Counted from the stretch's first letter, positions 16,290 to 25,495 are shown. The stretch is DNA of 64,000 bases from Bacillota bacterium (GCA_029565935.1 JAKQNF010000001.1:58360-122359); one strand, 5' to 3'. Translations and numbers: made by a program. The notes: generated by a model not told the origin, from the letters alone.

Positions 16290-17345
16290 ATGGAGGAGAC
16301 ATCAACAAGAGGACGCATGGGGGCGGTCGGGATGCTGCCCAAGGACCTCGAGCCGATAATGCTCGGCCTGGGGCATCCAAAGTACAGGGCGTCGCAGGTC
16401 CTCGAATGGATATATTCGAAGATGGCCGGAAGCTACGAGCAGATGACCAACCTGCCGGCCGAGCTGAAAGAGACGCTGGCTAAGGCGGCGCCGATCAAGC
16501 CGCCTAACGTGATGGACGTGAAAAGGGCCAAGGACGGCACGACGAAGCTGCTCATCGGTTTTCCCGACGGCGCCAACGCCGAGACCGTGCTCATGGAGCA
16601 CGACTACGGGCTCTCCTTGTGCGTGTCGAGCCAGGCAGGCTGCAAGATGGGCTGCGCATTCTGCGCATCCGCCATGAGCGGATACTCCAGGGATCTCACG
16701 TCCGGGGAGATGTGCTGGCAGTTCATCGAAGCGTCGAGGATCGCCAAGGACCGGAGGATATCCTCGGTAGTCATAATGGGCATGGGCGAACCTCTTATGA
16801 ACTATGACGCGGTGCTGCAGTTCATAAGGGTGCTGAACTGGGGAAAGGGCTTCAACATCGGGGCCAGGCGGATAACTTTGTCCACTTGCGGGATTGTGCC
16901 AGGGATAGAGAGGCTCGCCGGAGAGGACCTCCAGATCACCCTTTCGATATCGCTCCATGCGCCGGACGATGCGACAAGGGACAGGATAATGCCGGTAAAC
17001 AAGCTCTATAACGTATCCGAGGTAGTCGGGGCCGGCAAGAGGTACGCGGACAGGACGGGGCGCAGGGTCACCTACGAGTACGTGATGATAAAGGGCGTCA
17101 ACGATTCGTTATCCCAGGCGGCCGCCTTAGTGAAGCTTTTAAAGGGGAGCTTGTCGCACGTCAACCTAATACCGCTGAACCCCGTACCGGAGAGCGGCCT
17201 CACCAGGTCGACGGACGCCACGGTGGCGGCATTTAAGAAAGTGCTGGAAGACGCCGGCCTTGCGGTCACCAGCAGGCGTGAGATGGGCTCTGACATCGAA
17301 GGCGCGTGCGGTCAGCTCAGGCTTAAGAAAAGGCGGTCCTTCTAG
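16290..17345 (+). CDS. rlmN: 23S rRNA/tRNA adenine-C2 methyltransferase RlmN
   Basis: Radical SAM enzyme that methylates C2 of A2503 in 23S rRNA and A37 of some tRNAs. The 351 residues contain the N-terminal RlmN domain, the cluster motif C118-x3-C122-x2-C125 (GCKMGCAFC), the GMGEPLMNYD segment and the C-terminal catalytic cysteine in SDIEGACGQL. Start ATG has AAAAGGGG upstream. It precedes the phosphatase/kinase/rsgA/rpe set, the same order found in many Firmicutes. Confidence 0.95.
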   Translation: MEETSTRGRMGAVGMLPKDLEPIMLGLGHPKYRASQVLEWIYSKMAGSYEQMTNLPAELKETLAKAAPIKPPNVMDVKRAKDGTTKLLIGFPDGANAETVLMEHDYGLSLCVSSQAGCKMGCAFCASAMSGYSRDLTSGEMCWQFIEASRIAKDRRISSVVIMGMGEPLMNYDAVLQFIRVLNWGKGFNIGARRITLSTCGIVPGIERLAGEDLQITLSISLHAPDDATRDRIMPVNKLYNVSEVVGAGKRYADRTGRRVTYEYVMIKGVNDSLSQAAALVKLLKGSLSHVNLIPLNPVPESGLTRSTDATVAAFKKVLEDAGLAVTSRREMGSDIEGACGQLRLKKRRSF

Positions 17346-17370
17346 CTCCGGTGCAGCGAGGCTTAGTACC

Positions 17371-17386
17371 GTTGTATAATAACAAC
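17371..17386. promoter_or_regulatory. Inverted repeat overlapping a -10-like element upstream of stp
   Basis: GTTGT at 17371-17375 and ACAAC at 17382-17386 are inverted arms around a TATAAT at 17375-17380. No good -35 is seen. It could be a regulated internal promoter for the stp-prkC-rsgA-rpe group. Confidence 0.35.
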
Positions 17387-17401
17387 TGTTGGGGGTGCTT
17401 G

Positions 17402-18118
17402 ATGCTAATTGGCTTTTCCACCGATAAGGGAAGGAACAGGGCGAGCAACCAGGACTCCGGTGTGGCTTCTTCCGAGGGCCACTTCCTCGCCGTGGCCGAC
17501 GGCCTAGGTGGGCATAGCGGAGGCGCCGAGGCGTCGAACACCGCCATCGGCTTGTTCAACATGAAAGCCGCGGGCATAAGGAGCCTCGACGACATGAAGG
17601 CGTTCATGGAGGAGGCGAACTCCACGATACTGCGCAAGGCCGACGAAGATCCAGAACTTAAAGGCATGGGCACGACGATGACCGCAGCAGTGATCGAGGA
17701 AGGCAAGGCGCTCATCGCCCATGTCGGGGATTCGAGGGCCTATCTCGTAAGGGACGGCTCGGCAAAGCAGCTGACGTTAGACCATTCCCTTGCGGGGCAG
17801 CTCGTCCAGAGCGGCTTCCTCAAGGCCGAGGAGGCGTCCACGCACCCTGGACGGTATGCGGTGGTCCGTTGCCTAGGAGCGTCCTCGGAACTGGAGCCGC
17901 AGCTAATTGAGACGGACCTTAAACCTAATGATGTGCTCGTTTTCTGCACCGACGGTTTCTGGGAGCATGTGAACGAAGTCGAGATCGCAGAGAGGTTCTC
18001 GACGACCGCGGACTTGATGTCCGTATGCGAGGACCTGATGCGTCTGGCCAACATCAGAGGCGGGGAGGACAACATAACCGTCGTGGCCGCACTTATTGAT
18101 GAAAGCGATGTGAGGTAG
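17402..18118 (+). CDS. stp: PP2C-type serine/threonine protein phosphatase (PrpC/Stp)
   Basis: 238-residue PPM/PP2C phosphatase that reverses phosphorylation by the neighbouring PASTA kinase. Metal-binding motifs are in place: R-x-x-N-Q-D near the N-terminus, VADGLGGH, GTTMTAAV, HVGDSRAYL, FCTDGFWEHV and GGEDNITVV. Start is ATG at 17402 with GGGGGTG at 17390-17396; an upstream in-frame GTG at 17351 would add a stretch that does not fit the family. prkC follows almost immediately, the usual pairing. Confidence 0.93.
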   Translation: MLIGFSTDKGRNRASNQDSGVASSEGHFLAVADGLGGHSGGAEASNTAIGLFNMKAAGIRSLDDMKAFMEEANSTILRKADEDPELKGMGTTMTAAVIEEGKALIAHVGDSRAYLVRDGSAKQLTLDHSLAGQLVQSGFLKAEEASTHPGRYAVVRCLGASSELEPQLIETDLKPNDVLVFCTDGFWEHVNEVEIAERFSTTADLMSVCEDLMRLANIRGGEDNITVVAALIDESDVR

Positions 18119-18125
18119 CGAATTG

Positions 18126-20045
18126 ATGGACATCGGCTACGTCCTTTCTGGACGCTATGAGATAGAAGAGCTGGTAGGCGAGGGCGGTATGTCCACCGTA
18201 TACAGGGCGTACGACAGGGTGCTCGCACGGACGGTGGCGATCAAGGTCCTAAGGGAGCAGTTCTCGGCCAGCGAGGCGTCCAGGGGACGCTTCAGGAAAG
18301 AGGCACTGTCGGCCGCAAGGCTGTCGCACCCTAACATAGTGGGCGTATTCGACGTGGGCACCGACCAGGGTTTCGATTACATAGTCATGGAGTTCGTGGC
18401 GGGAAGGTCGCTCGAGCAGGAGATGAAGGGCTTCAACGGGCCCATGCCGGTGCTCAAGGCGGTCGGCATAGTGAACCAGATACTGGACGGCCTGTGGCAT
18501 GCGCATTCGCACGGCCTCGTCCATAGGGATATCAAGCCTCATAACATACTGATATCTAGCGACGGCAGGGTGAAGATAGCGGATTTCGGCATTGCCAGGG
18601 CCTCGAGCGAGACGGACCTTACCCAGACGGGCATGGTGGTGGGTACCGTGAACTATACTTCGCCTGAGCAGGCGAAGGGTGAGGTGGCCACCAACAAATC
18701 CGACCTGTACTCGACTGGTGTGCTCCTTTACGAGATGCTGACAGGAAAACTGCCGTTCACGGGCGAAGGCCAGGTGGCGGTCGCGATAAAGCACATTTCG
18801 GAGAAACCGTCTTCACCGAGGAGGATGAATCCCGCGATCAGCCCCATGCTGGAAAGGGCGATCTTCAAGTCGATGGAGAAGGACCCGGCCCGTAGATTCC
18901 AGAGCGCAGAGGAGTTCAAAGCGGCCCTGATGCTGGCCGAAGGGGCGTATATCAAGCGTGAGGCGGACGGCAAGGACGATACGATAGTGTCGAAAACGTC
19001 CGGTTCTGCCACGAAGACCTTCAGGAAGGTGGAAGGAGGCGGCGTCGGTATGAAGGATCGAGGTAAAAGCGGCTACGACCAGAAAAAGGGCCTGAGGAAC
19101 CTGATCATACTCATATCCGTCTTCGTGGTCTTCGCCACAGCCGTTGCCGGCGGCGTTTACCTCGCATGGGACAGGTGGATGGACGTAGACGAGGTGAAAG
19201 TACCAGACGTGGTCGGTATGAACATAGAGGATGCCAAGGTGAGACTCAAGGAGCTCAAGCTGAACACCGTGATAGAGGACTCGAGGTATGATGAGGCGGT
19301 GCCCGCGGATTCTGTCATATCCCAGGTACCCCCGGCGGGGACGTCAAGGAAGGTGAATTCTGACATCGAGCTGATAGTCAGCCTCGGGCCGGACCTCGGC
19401 ACCGTGCCGGACGTGATAGGCAAGGACCTTCGGGAAGCTGGGATAATCCTGGAATCCGCAGGCTTCACGATCGGGGACAACGTGTACGAATACGATCCGA
19501 TCGTGCCCGAGGGCATGATCATAAGGCACGATCCACCCGCGGGCAGCACGCTCGACAAGGGCATGCCGGTAACCGTGGTCATATCGCAAGGTCCGTCGCC
19601 GACGATAACGGTGCCGGACATCGTGGGTTTCGACTACAAGGAGGCTGAGTCGCTGATTAAGGCCGCCGGCCTGAACATAGGCCTGATAATAGAGGCGGTC
19701 TCCGAGGCGTATCCGAAGGGCACGGTAATGGCGCAGACGCCAATCGCCGGCACCGAGGTCGACAGCGGCAGCCTTGTGGATCTGAAGGTCTCGACGACGG
19801 CCCAGAGCATGGGGGCAGGATCCGGGGAGGGTAGCAAGAAATTCGAGGTGTCGTATACGGTACCGAAGGAGACGTGGATCCAGGAGGTCGTGATGAAGGT
19901 CAACGACACTTACGGCAGCAGGATCGTCTTCGGTCCGAAATCGCTAAAGAGCGGCGAGGGCGTCGTACAGATGGTGGAGGTCTTCGGAGGCGGGAGGATA
20001 GAAGTATGGGTAGATGGCGCGCTCTACAAAGCATATGACGTATAG
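18126..20045 (+). CDS. prkC: PASTA-domain serine/threonine protein kinase (PrkC/Stk)
   Basis: 639-residue membrane kinase that senses peptidoglycan fragments or lipid II and phosphorylates division and metabolic proteins (known for PrkC, StkP and PknB). Domains: Hanks kinase (residues 8-275) with catalytic K40 in VAIK, HRDIKPHN with D135, and DFG D153; a juxtamembrane segment; one membrane span at about 325-346; three extracellular PASTA repeats (about 358-423, 424-492, 493-560); and a short C-terminal domain of the type seen in clostridial PrkC. Start ATG at 18126 is preferred, with GAGGT upstream; TTG at 18123 is possible. It overlaps rsgA. Confidence 0.94.
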   Translation: MDIGYVLSGRYEIEELVGEGGMSTVYRAYDRVLARTVAIKVLREQFSASEASRGRFRKEALSAARLSHPNIVGVFDVGTDQGFDYIVMEFVAGRSLEQEMKGFNGPMPVLKAVGIVNQILDGLWHAHSHGLVHRDIKPHNILISSDGRVKIADFGIARASSETDLTQTGMVVGTVNYTSPEQAKGEVATNKSDLYSTGVLLYEMLTGKLPFTGEGQVAVAIKHISEKPSSPRRMNPAISPMLERAIFKSMEKDPARRFQSAEEFKAALMLAEGAYIKREADGKDDTIVSKTSGSATKTFRKVEGGGVGMKDRGKSGYDQKKGLRNLIILISVFVVFATAVAGGVYLAWDRWMDVDEVKVPDVVGMNIEDAKVRLKELKLNTVIEDSRYDEAVPADSVISQVPPAGTSRKVNSDIELIVSLGPDLGTVPDVIGKDLREAGIILESAGFTIGDNVYEYDPIVPEGMIIRHDPPAGSTLDKGMPVTVVISQGPSPTITVPDIVGFDYKEAESLIKAAGLNIGLIIEAVSEAYPKGTVMAQTPIAGTEVDSGSLVDLKVSTTAQSMGAGSGEGSKKFEVSYTVPKETWIQEVVMKVNDTYGSRIVFGPKSLKSGEGVVQMVEVFGGGRIEVWVDGALYKAYDV

Positions 20046-20925
20046 CGGCTTTACAGGGGTGATCATAGGGATCAAGGGCGGCTTCGCGGAGGTCGAATCC
20101 GGTGGCGAGCAGTTCACATGCAGGATCCGGGGCAAGCTGAGGCTGTCGGACCAGGAGATCGTCGCAGGAGACAACGTCAAGCTCATCGTGAAAGGCGCGG
20201 AGCACGTCATAGAGGAAGTGCTGCCGAGGCGGAACTTCCTAATAAGGCCCCCCGTGGCGAACGTGGACATGGTCGCGATATTCACGCCCCTCGTGGCGCC
20301 GGACGTGGACCTCATGCTAACTGACAGGCTTTGCGCGCTTGCCGAAAGGCAGAGGCTGGAGATCGTGATCTGCGCGACCAAGGCTGACATAGCCAAGGGC
20401 GACGCATCTGTTATGATAGAGGATCACTACAAAGGGACGGGCTACAGCTTCGTGACATTGTCAGCTCCGAGGAACGAGGGCGTGGAGAGGCTCAAGGAGC
20501 TGCTGAAGGGCAGGATAAGCATATTCGCCGGACAGTCGGGCGCGGGAAAATCGACCCTCATAAACGCGATGATGCCAGGGCTCGGCCTCAAGACGGGCGA
20601 AGTAAGCGAGAAGATCGGCAGGGGAAGGCATACGACCAGGCAGGTAAGCCTCCTCAGGCTCTCAGGAGGAGGGTACGTGGCGGACAGTCCGGGTTTTTCG
20701 TCCCTGGAGCTGGCAGGAGTGGAACCCGACGAGGTCAGGTCGCTGATGCCCGACATCTACGAACATGAGGGCAGGTGCCGCTTCAAGGGCTGCAGGCACA
20801 ACGCCGAGCCGGGATGCTCGGTGAAGGAAGCCGTCCGCTCAGGCGACGTCTCAGGCGGAAGGTACAAGCATTACCTGGCGCTCCTGGAGGAGTGCATCGA
20901 GGCCGAGAAGAGGAAGTACGACTAA
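20035..20925 (+). CDS. rsgA: Ribosome small-subunit GTPase RsgA (YjeQ/YloQ)
   Basis: Circularly permuted GTPase that assists late 30S assembly. N-terminal OB-fold (residues 1-75), then G4-like CATKAD, P-loop GQSGAGKST, G3 DSPGF, and a C-terminal zinc-binding helix region with CRFKGCRHNAEPGC. The start at ATG 20035 overlaps the end of prkC by 11 bases and aligns with family N-termini; an in-frame ATG at 20014 is the alternative and would add seven residues. Sits in the common prkC-rsgA-rpe order. Confidence 0.93.
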   Translation: MTYSGFTGVIIGIKGGFAEVESGGEQFTCRIRGKLRLSDQEIVAGDNVKLIVKGAEHVIEEVLPRRNFLIRPPVANVDMVAIFTPLVAPDVDLMLTDRLCALAERQRLEIVICATKADIAKGDASVMIEDHYKGTGYSFVTLSAPRNEGVERLKELLKGRISIFAGQSGAGKSTLINAMMPGLGLKTGEVSEKIGRGRHTTRQVSLLRLSGGGYVADSPGFSSLELAGVEPDEVRSLMPDIYEHEGRCRFKGCRHNAEPGCSVKEAVRSGDVSGGRYKHYLALLEECIEAEKRKYD

Positions 20926-20940
20926 TCGGGGGTGGACTGG

Positions 20941-21579
20941 ATGATCAAGATAGCACCTTCCATACTGTCCGCAGACCTTGCGGACCTGGCCGGGGAGATT
21001 TCAAGGATCGAGTCGGCCGATTTCGTGCATGTCGACGTCATGGACGGTTCTTACGTGCCCAACATCACGTTCGGACAGGGCATGGTGAGGACGCTTGGAA
21101 GGCTCACGGACAAGCCCCTGGACGTCCATCTGATGATCGAAAGGCCGGAACACCACTTGGAATCGTTCATCGAAGCGGGCGCTTCGATAATAACGGTGCA
21201 CCCTGATTCGACGAGGCACCTGCATAGGCAGCTGGGCAGGATCAAGGAGCTGGGAGGTCTGGCTGGGGTGGCGCTCAATCCTTCGGACCCTTCCGTGATG
21301 ATAGAGAACGTTCTTGACCTGGCGGATTTGATCCTGATAATGACCGTGAACCCGGGCTTCGGAGGGCAGGATTTCATAGAGGGCCAGACCACGAAGATAG
21401 CCGAAGTGGCTGAGATGGTAGCGGCTTCAAGCAGGGAGATAATGATAGAGGTGGACGGCGGGATTAATGCCAAGACGGCTGAGAGGGTAAGGCGCGCGGG
21501 GGCGGACGTGCTCGTGGCGGGCACATACGTATTCAAGGCAGAAGATGCCGAATCCGCCATCAGGTCGCTGAGGGGCTAA
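20941..21579 (+). CDS. rpe: Ribulose-phosphate 3-epimerase
   Basis: TIM-barrel enzyme of the pentose phosphate pathway interconverting D-ribulose 5-phosphate and D-xylulose 5-phosphate. Typical motifs: APSILSADL at the start, HVDVMDG and HLMIE with metal-binding residues, VNPGFGGQ phosphate loop and VDGGIN. 212 residues from ATG 20941, with GGGGGTGG upstream; a GTG three codons earlier is less likely. pncC starts 2 bases after the stop. Confidence 0.95.
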   Translation: MIKIAPSILSADLADLAGEISRIESADFVHVDVMDGSYVPNITFGQGMVRTLGRLTDKPLDVHLMIERPEHHLESFIEAGASIITVHPDSTRHLHRQLGRIKELGGLAGVALNPSDPSVMIENVLDLADLILIMTVNPGFGGQDFIEGQTTKIAEVAEMVAASSREIMIEVDGGINAKTAERVRRAGADVLVAGTYVFKAEDAESAIRSLRG

Positions 21580-21581
21580 CG

Positions 21582-22070
21582 ATGCACCAGGAAGCCGTGA
21601 AGATAGTCAAAGCACTCACAAGGGCCGGCGCAAGGCTGGCCCTTGCAGAATCTTGCACGGGGGGGATGCTCGCGTCCGCGATTACGGATGTTACGGGGGC
21701 GTCCCTTTGTTTCGAGGCCGCTTTGATAACGTACTCCAATAGGGCGAAGACTTCTGTTTTGGGTGTGCCGGAAGGCGTACTTAAGCAGTTCGGGGCGGTG
21801 AGCGGACCTGTGGCTGAGGTCATGGCCGAAAGGGCGCTCGTTGTCCTCGGGGCCGACGTGGCCTGCTCAGTCACGGGAGTGGCAGGACCCGGCCAGGACA
21901 CCGACGGCAATCCGGCCGGCCTGGTCTATATAGCTTGTTCTATGAAAGGGCACAAGACGGAAACGAGGAGTTATTCCTTTTCGGGCGACAGGAGGGCGGT
22001 GAGGGAGGATGCCGTCGACAACGCGTTGTCCTTCATTGCCGAATATCTAGCAAAGAGGGGTATAGAATGA
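21582..22070 (+). CDS. pncC: Nicotinamide-nucleotide amidohydrolase PncC (CinA C-terminal domain)
   Basis: 162-residue free-standing CinA_C domain that deamidates nicotinamide mononucleotide for NAD recycling. Motifs LAESCTGGMLA and SVTGVAGPG are present. The N-terminal MoCF-like half of full CinA is missing, so this is the short PncC form. It is linked to rpe by a 2-base gap and to ridA by an ATGA overlap. Confidence 0.92.
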   Translation: MHQEAVKIVKALTRAGARLALAESCTGGMLASAITDVTGASLCFEAALITYSNRAKTSVLGVPEGVLKQFGAVSGPVAEVMAERALVVLGADVACSVTGVAGPGQDTDGNPAGLVYIACSMKGHKTETRSYSFSGDRRAVREDAVDNALSFIAEYLAKRGIE

Positions 22071-22450
22071 GGAAGATACACGTAAAGGACGTCCCTGAAC
22101 CTAAGGGCCACTACACTCCGGCGATAGAAGCCGGCGGTCTAATCTTCGCCTCCGGCATGCTCCCGGTCGACCTGGGTACGGGCGCTCCTGTGACCGGAAG
22201 CTTCGAAGAGCAGCTGGAGGTGCTGTTCTTCAACATCGAGGCCCTTTTGAAATCCTCCGGATGCACCAAGGATGACGTGGTCAAGATCACGGCCTACATA
22301 TCGGATATAGCGCTGTGGGCAAGGTTCAACGTGGCATATTCGGCCTTTTTCGAGGAACACAAACCGGCCAGGACTGTAGTCTCCCTGGGAGGCAAGCTGC
22401 ATTACGGCCTTGACGTGGAGATCGAGTTCGTGGCAGAGCTAAGGCGGTAG
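22067..22450 (+). CDS. ridA: RidA/YjgF-family enamine/imine deaminase
   Basis: 127-residue trimeric protein that hydrolyses reactive enamine/imine intermediates released by PLP enzymes such as threonine dehydratase. The GHYTPAIEAGGLIFASG opening, a mid-protein VVKITAYISDI strand and a late VEIEFVAEL strand fit the fold. The catalytic arginine usual near residue 105 (CxR motif) is not obvious; the equivalent segment reads KPARTVVS, which contains an arginine. Start ATG overlaps the pncC stop. Neighbouring a PLP enzyme gene makes functional sense. Confidence 0.88.
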   Translation: MRKIHVKDVPEPKGHYTPAIEAGGLIFASGMLPVDLGTGAPVTGSFEEQLEVLFFNIEALLKSSGCTKDDVVKITAYISDIALWARFNVAYSAFFEEHKPARTVVSLGGKLHYGLDVEIEFVAELRR

Positions 22451-22454
22451 ACGT

Positions 22455-23576
22455 ATGGCGGGCAGGGAAGCGTTCTTCATCTGCCGTTCCTGCAAAGCGA
22501 GGCTAAGCCTGGCAGAGGCGAGGTACAAATGCATCTGCGGCGGGCTGCTCGATATAGGCGGATTGGACGATGCCTTTTCAGCATCGTCGCTCGAATGCGA
22601 CGCGCACGGTGTGTTCAGGTACAGGCGTTTGATGCCGGACATAATCGACGGGCATTGGCACGAGGCCACGATGGCAGAGGGCATGACCGGGCTGGTCGAC
22701 CTTAACGTAAAAGAGCTGGACATGCGCGGCAAGATGGACTATACGATGCCTACTCTTTCGTTCAAGGACAGGGGAGCCGCCGTGCTTATGGCGGCGGCCA
22801 AGGCCTTAGGGATCAAATCGGTCGTACAGGACTCGAGCGGCAATGCTGGCAACTCGATAGCAGCGTATGCGGCGAGGCTTAGGATAGACTGCGAGATACT
22901 GGTCCCGGAAGGCACATCCCCCAACAAGATATCGCAGATAAGGGCATACGGGGCGTCTGTTAGGGTAGTCCCGGGCAGCAGAGAGGATACGGCCGCGGCT
23001 GCGCTTAAGGAAGCTGAATCGGGCAGGTACTATGCCAGCCACGTCTATAATCCCATATTCTACCAGGGCACGAAGACGTACGTGTACGAGATTTGGGAGC
23101 AGTTGGGCGGCAAGCTGCCGGAGGCGCTGGTCGTGCCGATCGGCAACGGGACCTTGCTGTTGGGCATGCTTCTAGGCTTAAGATCGCTTATGGCAGGAGG
23201 AGCCATAGAACGGATGCCCAGGATCGTCGCTGTACAAGCCGCAAGATGCGCGCCCATCTACAGGGCGTTCATGAATGGCGAGAGGACGGTGACCCCTGTC
23301 ACGAACGAGGGTACATCCGCCGAGGGTATAGCGATCGCGGCCCCAGTGCGCGGGGCCCAGATGATAGAAGCGCTAAGGGAACTCGGGGGGATTGTAGTTC
23401 AGGCTGGAGAGGAAGACATAGCTAGGTGCGAAACTATGCTTTCAAAGGCCGGCATATTCGTCGAGCCGACCAGCGCGGCCACCGTAGCGGGGGCAGAGAG
23501 CTGGGCCAGGGCTGAAGGTTTCAGCGGCAGCATGGTGCTTCCGATGTGCGGCGCGGGCCTCAAATCGTTGCACTGA
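22455..23576 (+). CDS. thrC: Threonine synthase-like PLP enzyme with N-terminal zinc ribbon
   Basis: 373-residue fold-type II PLP enzyme. The first 35 residues carry a C-x2-C and C-x-C zinc-ribbon (CRSCKA, CICGG). The PLP lysine is in LSFKDRG, with the DSSGNAGNS loop and the phosphate-binding GNGT. Threonine synthase converts O-phosphohomoserine to threonine; many family members of this length are annotated so, but related activities cannot be excluded. It ends convergently with plsC, the 3' ends overlapping by 17 bases. Confidence 0.82.
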   Translation: MAGREAFFICRSCKARLSLAEARYKCICGGLLDIGGLDDAFSASSLECDAHGVFRYRRLMPDIIDGHWHEATMAEGMTGLVDLNVKELDMRGKMDYTMPTLSFKDRGAAVLMAAAKALGIKSVVQDSSGNAGNSIAAYAARLRIDCEILVPEGTSPNKISQIRAYGASVRVVPGSREDTAAAALKEAESGRYYASHVYNPIFYQGTKTYVYEIWEQLGGKLPEALVVPIGNGTLLLGMLLGLRSLMAGGAIERMPRIVAVQAARCAPIYRAFMNGERTVTPVTNEGTSAEGIAIAAPVRGAQMIEALRELGGIVVQAGEEDIARCETMLSKAGIFVEPTSAATVAGAESWARAEGFSGSMVLPMCGAGLKSLH

Positions 23577-24822
23577 CCGCGATGGGCAGGTCGGAGCCTG
23601 ATGATGCGGCCTTGATGCGGGCCCTCAGGTGGTATACGGTAAGGTACCATTTGTAGGTGCTCTCAAGAGGATCGTGCAGGATGATGTTGTAAAGCGCCCC
23701 ATCCCGGTCGATGAATTCGAACATCCTGTTATGCTTGCTCCTCACCGCAGATATCGCAAAGCCCGTTATGCTGTCCAGATGGAAAGTCTTGGGGCAGTCA
23801 GCTTCGGTTACCAGCCTGATGGCATCGTTATGGAGGCTTATCAAGCCCTCCCCGATCACTTTGAGCGGCTTAGCCTTGCGGCTTCTCCTTATGGTCGCCT
23901 CGAGCGGGCCGTACACGAGGGCTCCTTCGGGCTCAAGGGCAGCGGCTGAGACTTTTGACTCGATGAAGGCCTCCTGCCACCTGTCCTGTAATTCAAGGTT
24001 TTCGTAATGGAGCTTGGTGCCATCTTGAGGTACGAACTCCCCACGGTCGCCCCACGCGACCGAGTAGCCGCAGTTCTTGCAGGTGGCCACATCCCCAGAA
24101 GTGAGGAAACAGTCGGTAGCCATGCATTCAGGGCAGACGAACATGATGTTGTGCAGGCCGAGGGCTTTATTCTTGCCTTTGTACGTGAGTCCTGGCTTCG
24201 TCTTGATCCATTCATAATCGCTGTGAACCAAAGCCTTGATTATCACGTCCTCGACCTGGGAGGAATCCATGGCTCTGAGCTGCTCTTTCGAAAGAAGCAA
24301 CCCTAGATTGACGGTAGTGCCGCCGTGCCTCTTCTTAAGAGCCCAGAAGGGGTCCGCGAAGTACCCTCCTTGCAGCTTGGCGGATATGACCGGCACGTCG
24401 AGCATCTTGGCAAGCTTGCCTATGCCGGGGACAAGTGGTTCGGTGTATCCTGCGAAGCATCTTTGCCCCTCGGGGAATATGCCGACCGAACGGCCGTTGC
24501 GTACGCACCTCATCATCTGTCTTACGGCAGACGAATCTATCGTGAACTTGCTCTTTGGTATCGAACCTATCGCACTCATCAGGAAGTTCATGATCGGAAC
24601 CCTGAACAGCATGTCAGTTGCCACGAAACTTATGGGGCCCGGGACCAAGACTCCTACGAGGAACGGATCCATCGTCGCCTGGTGGTTGGATACCAGGAAG
24701 AACGGCCTTTTCACTCCTTTTAGGTTTATGGAGCCGATCTTGAGCTTGCCGAACAGCTTAAAGTAGACCGGCAGAACGAGCCTTATAAGGAATGACAGTA
24801 CCGAACCTAGCACCTTTTTCAT
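23560..24822 (-). CDS. plsC: PlsC-type acyltransferase with C-terminal zinc ribbon and extra domain
   Basis: 420 residues on the - strand. Residues 1-230 are a lysophospholipid acyltransferase: the catalytic NHQATMDPF (H-x4-D) and the FPEGQRC motif are clear, with an N-terminal hydrophobic anchor. Beyond it are a four-cysteine zinc ribbon (CPEC and CKNC, near residues 232-260) and a beta-rich C-terminal domain of about 150 residues. The usual PlsC is about 240 residues, so this is an extended form. Acylation of 1-acylglycerol 3-phosphate is the family role; the added domain is unassigned. The start follows GGAGG on the - strand. Confidence 0.85.
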   Translation of the reverse strand: MKKVLGSVLSFLIRLVLPVYFKLFGKLKIGSINLKGVKRPFFLVSNHQATMDPFLVGVLVPGPISFVATDMLFRVPIMNFLMSAIGSIPKSKFTIDSSAVRQMMRCVRNGRSVGIFPEGQRCFAGYTEPLVPGIGKLAKMLDVPVISAKLQGGYFADPFWALKKRHGGTTVNLGLLLSKEQLRAMDSSQVEDVIIKALVHSDYEWIKTKPGLTYKGKNKALGLHNIMFVCPECMATDCFLTSGDVATCKNCGYSVAWGDRGEFVPQDGTKLHYENLELQDRWQEAFIESKVSAAALEPEGALVYGPLEATIRRSRKAKPLKVIGEGLISLHNDAIRLVTEADCPKTFHLDSITGFAISAVRSKHNRMFEFIDRDGALYNIILHDPLESTYKWYLTVYHLRARIKAASSGSDLPIAVSATI

Positions 24823-24911
24823 GCATCCTCCGCCCTAAGTGGGATAGTTGTAGTATAGAATGATTATGGCGCATTTGTATCCCATTATACATAATTGTCG
24901 TGAGGTGTGAA

Positions 24912-25475
24912 TTGAAAAGGATGTTCGTAGCTTTGGACCTTCCTCTGGGACTAAGGGAGAGGATCTTCTCCAGCCCCGGTTTCGACAAGGGCAAGTACAG
25001 CGGGATAAGCTGGGTCAGCCCCGAGAACATGCACCTTACGTTGAAATTCCTTGGGGACGTCCCCGAAGAGAAGGTGAAGGCGATATCCGATGCGCTCGCA
25101 AGAATCGCCTCTCATCATCGTCCTGTAGGAGTCAGCTACGGAGGGTTCGGCCGCTTCGGCAGGGGCGGTTCGGCTGGCGCGATATGGGTGGGCGCCTCAG
25201 ACCGTTCTGGAAAGCTTGCCGCACTTGCAGGCGACATCGAAGGCTCTCTGGAGGGCCTCGGCTTCGCGAGGGAAGGACGCCCGTTCTCGCCGCACCTGAC
25301 TGTGTGCAGGGTGAGGGAAGGCTCCAACCTCCCTTCGTGGGAGGAGATAAGACCCTTGTTCAATGACGTACGCGAAGATGTATTGCACGAAGGTTTTTCG
25401 CTGTACGAAAGCGAACTCACGCCAAGGGGGCCCATATATACTAGGGCTGGGTGGTTCGGTTTCAAAAGGGACTAG
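24912..25475 (+). CDS. thpR: RNA 2',3'-cyclic phosphodiesterase ThpR (2H phosphoesterase)
   Basis: 187-residue LigT-type enzyme with both catalytic H-x-T-x motifs: HLTLKFLG near residue 40 and HLTVCRVR near residue 129. It opens 2',3'-cyclic phosphates on RNA ends. TTG at 24912 is preferred as start because GAGGTG sits a few bases upstream (24902-24907); ATG at 24921 and GTG at 24900 are alternatives. It is divergent from plsC and precedes recA, as the 2H gene does in several bacteria. Confidence 0.88.
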   Translation: MKRMFVALDLPLGLRERIFSSPGFDKGKYSGISWVSPENMHLTLKFLGDVPEEKVKAISDALARIASHHRPVGVSYGGFGRFGRGGSAGAIWVGASDRSGKLAALAGDIEGSLEGLGFAREGRPFSPHLTVCRVREGSNLPSWEEIRPLFNDVREDVLHEGFSLYESELTPRGPIYTRAGWFGFKRD

Positions 25476-25481
25476 GAATAC

Positions 25482-25495
25482 CGAACATATGTGCT
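25482..25495. promoter_or_regulatory. LexA/DinR-box-like sequence upstream of recA
   Basis: CGAACATATGTGCT resembles the Gram-positive SOS box CGAAC-RNRY-GTTYG. The left half and the spacer pattern match fully; the right half has two mismatches. It abuts the recA -10 element, the position expected for repression. Confidence 0.5.
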
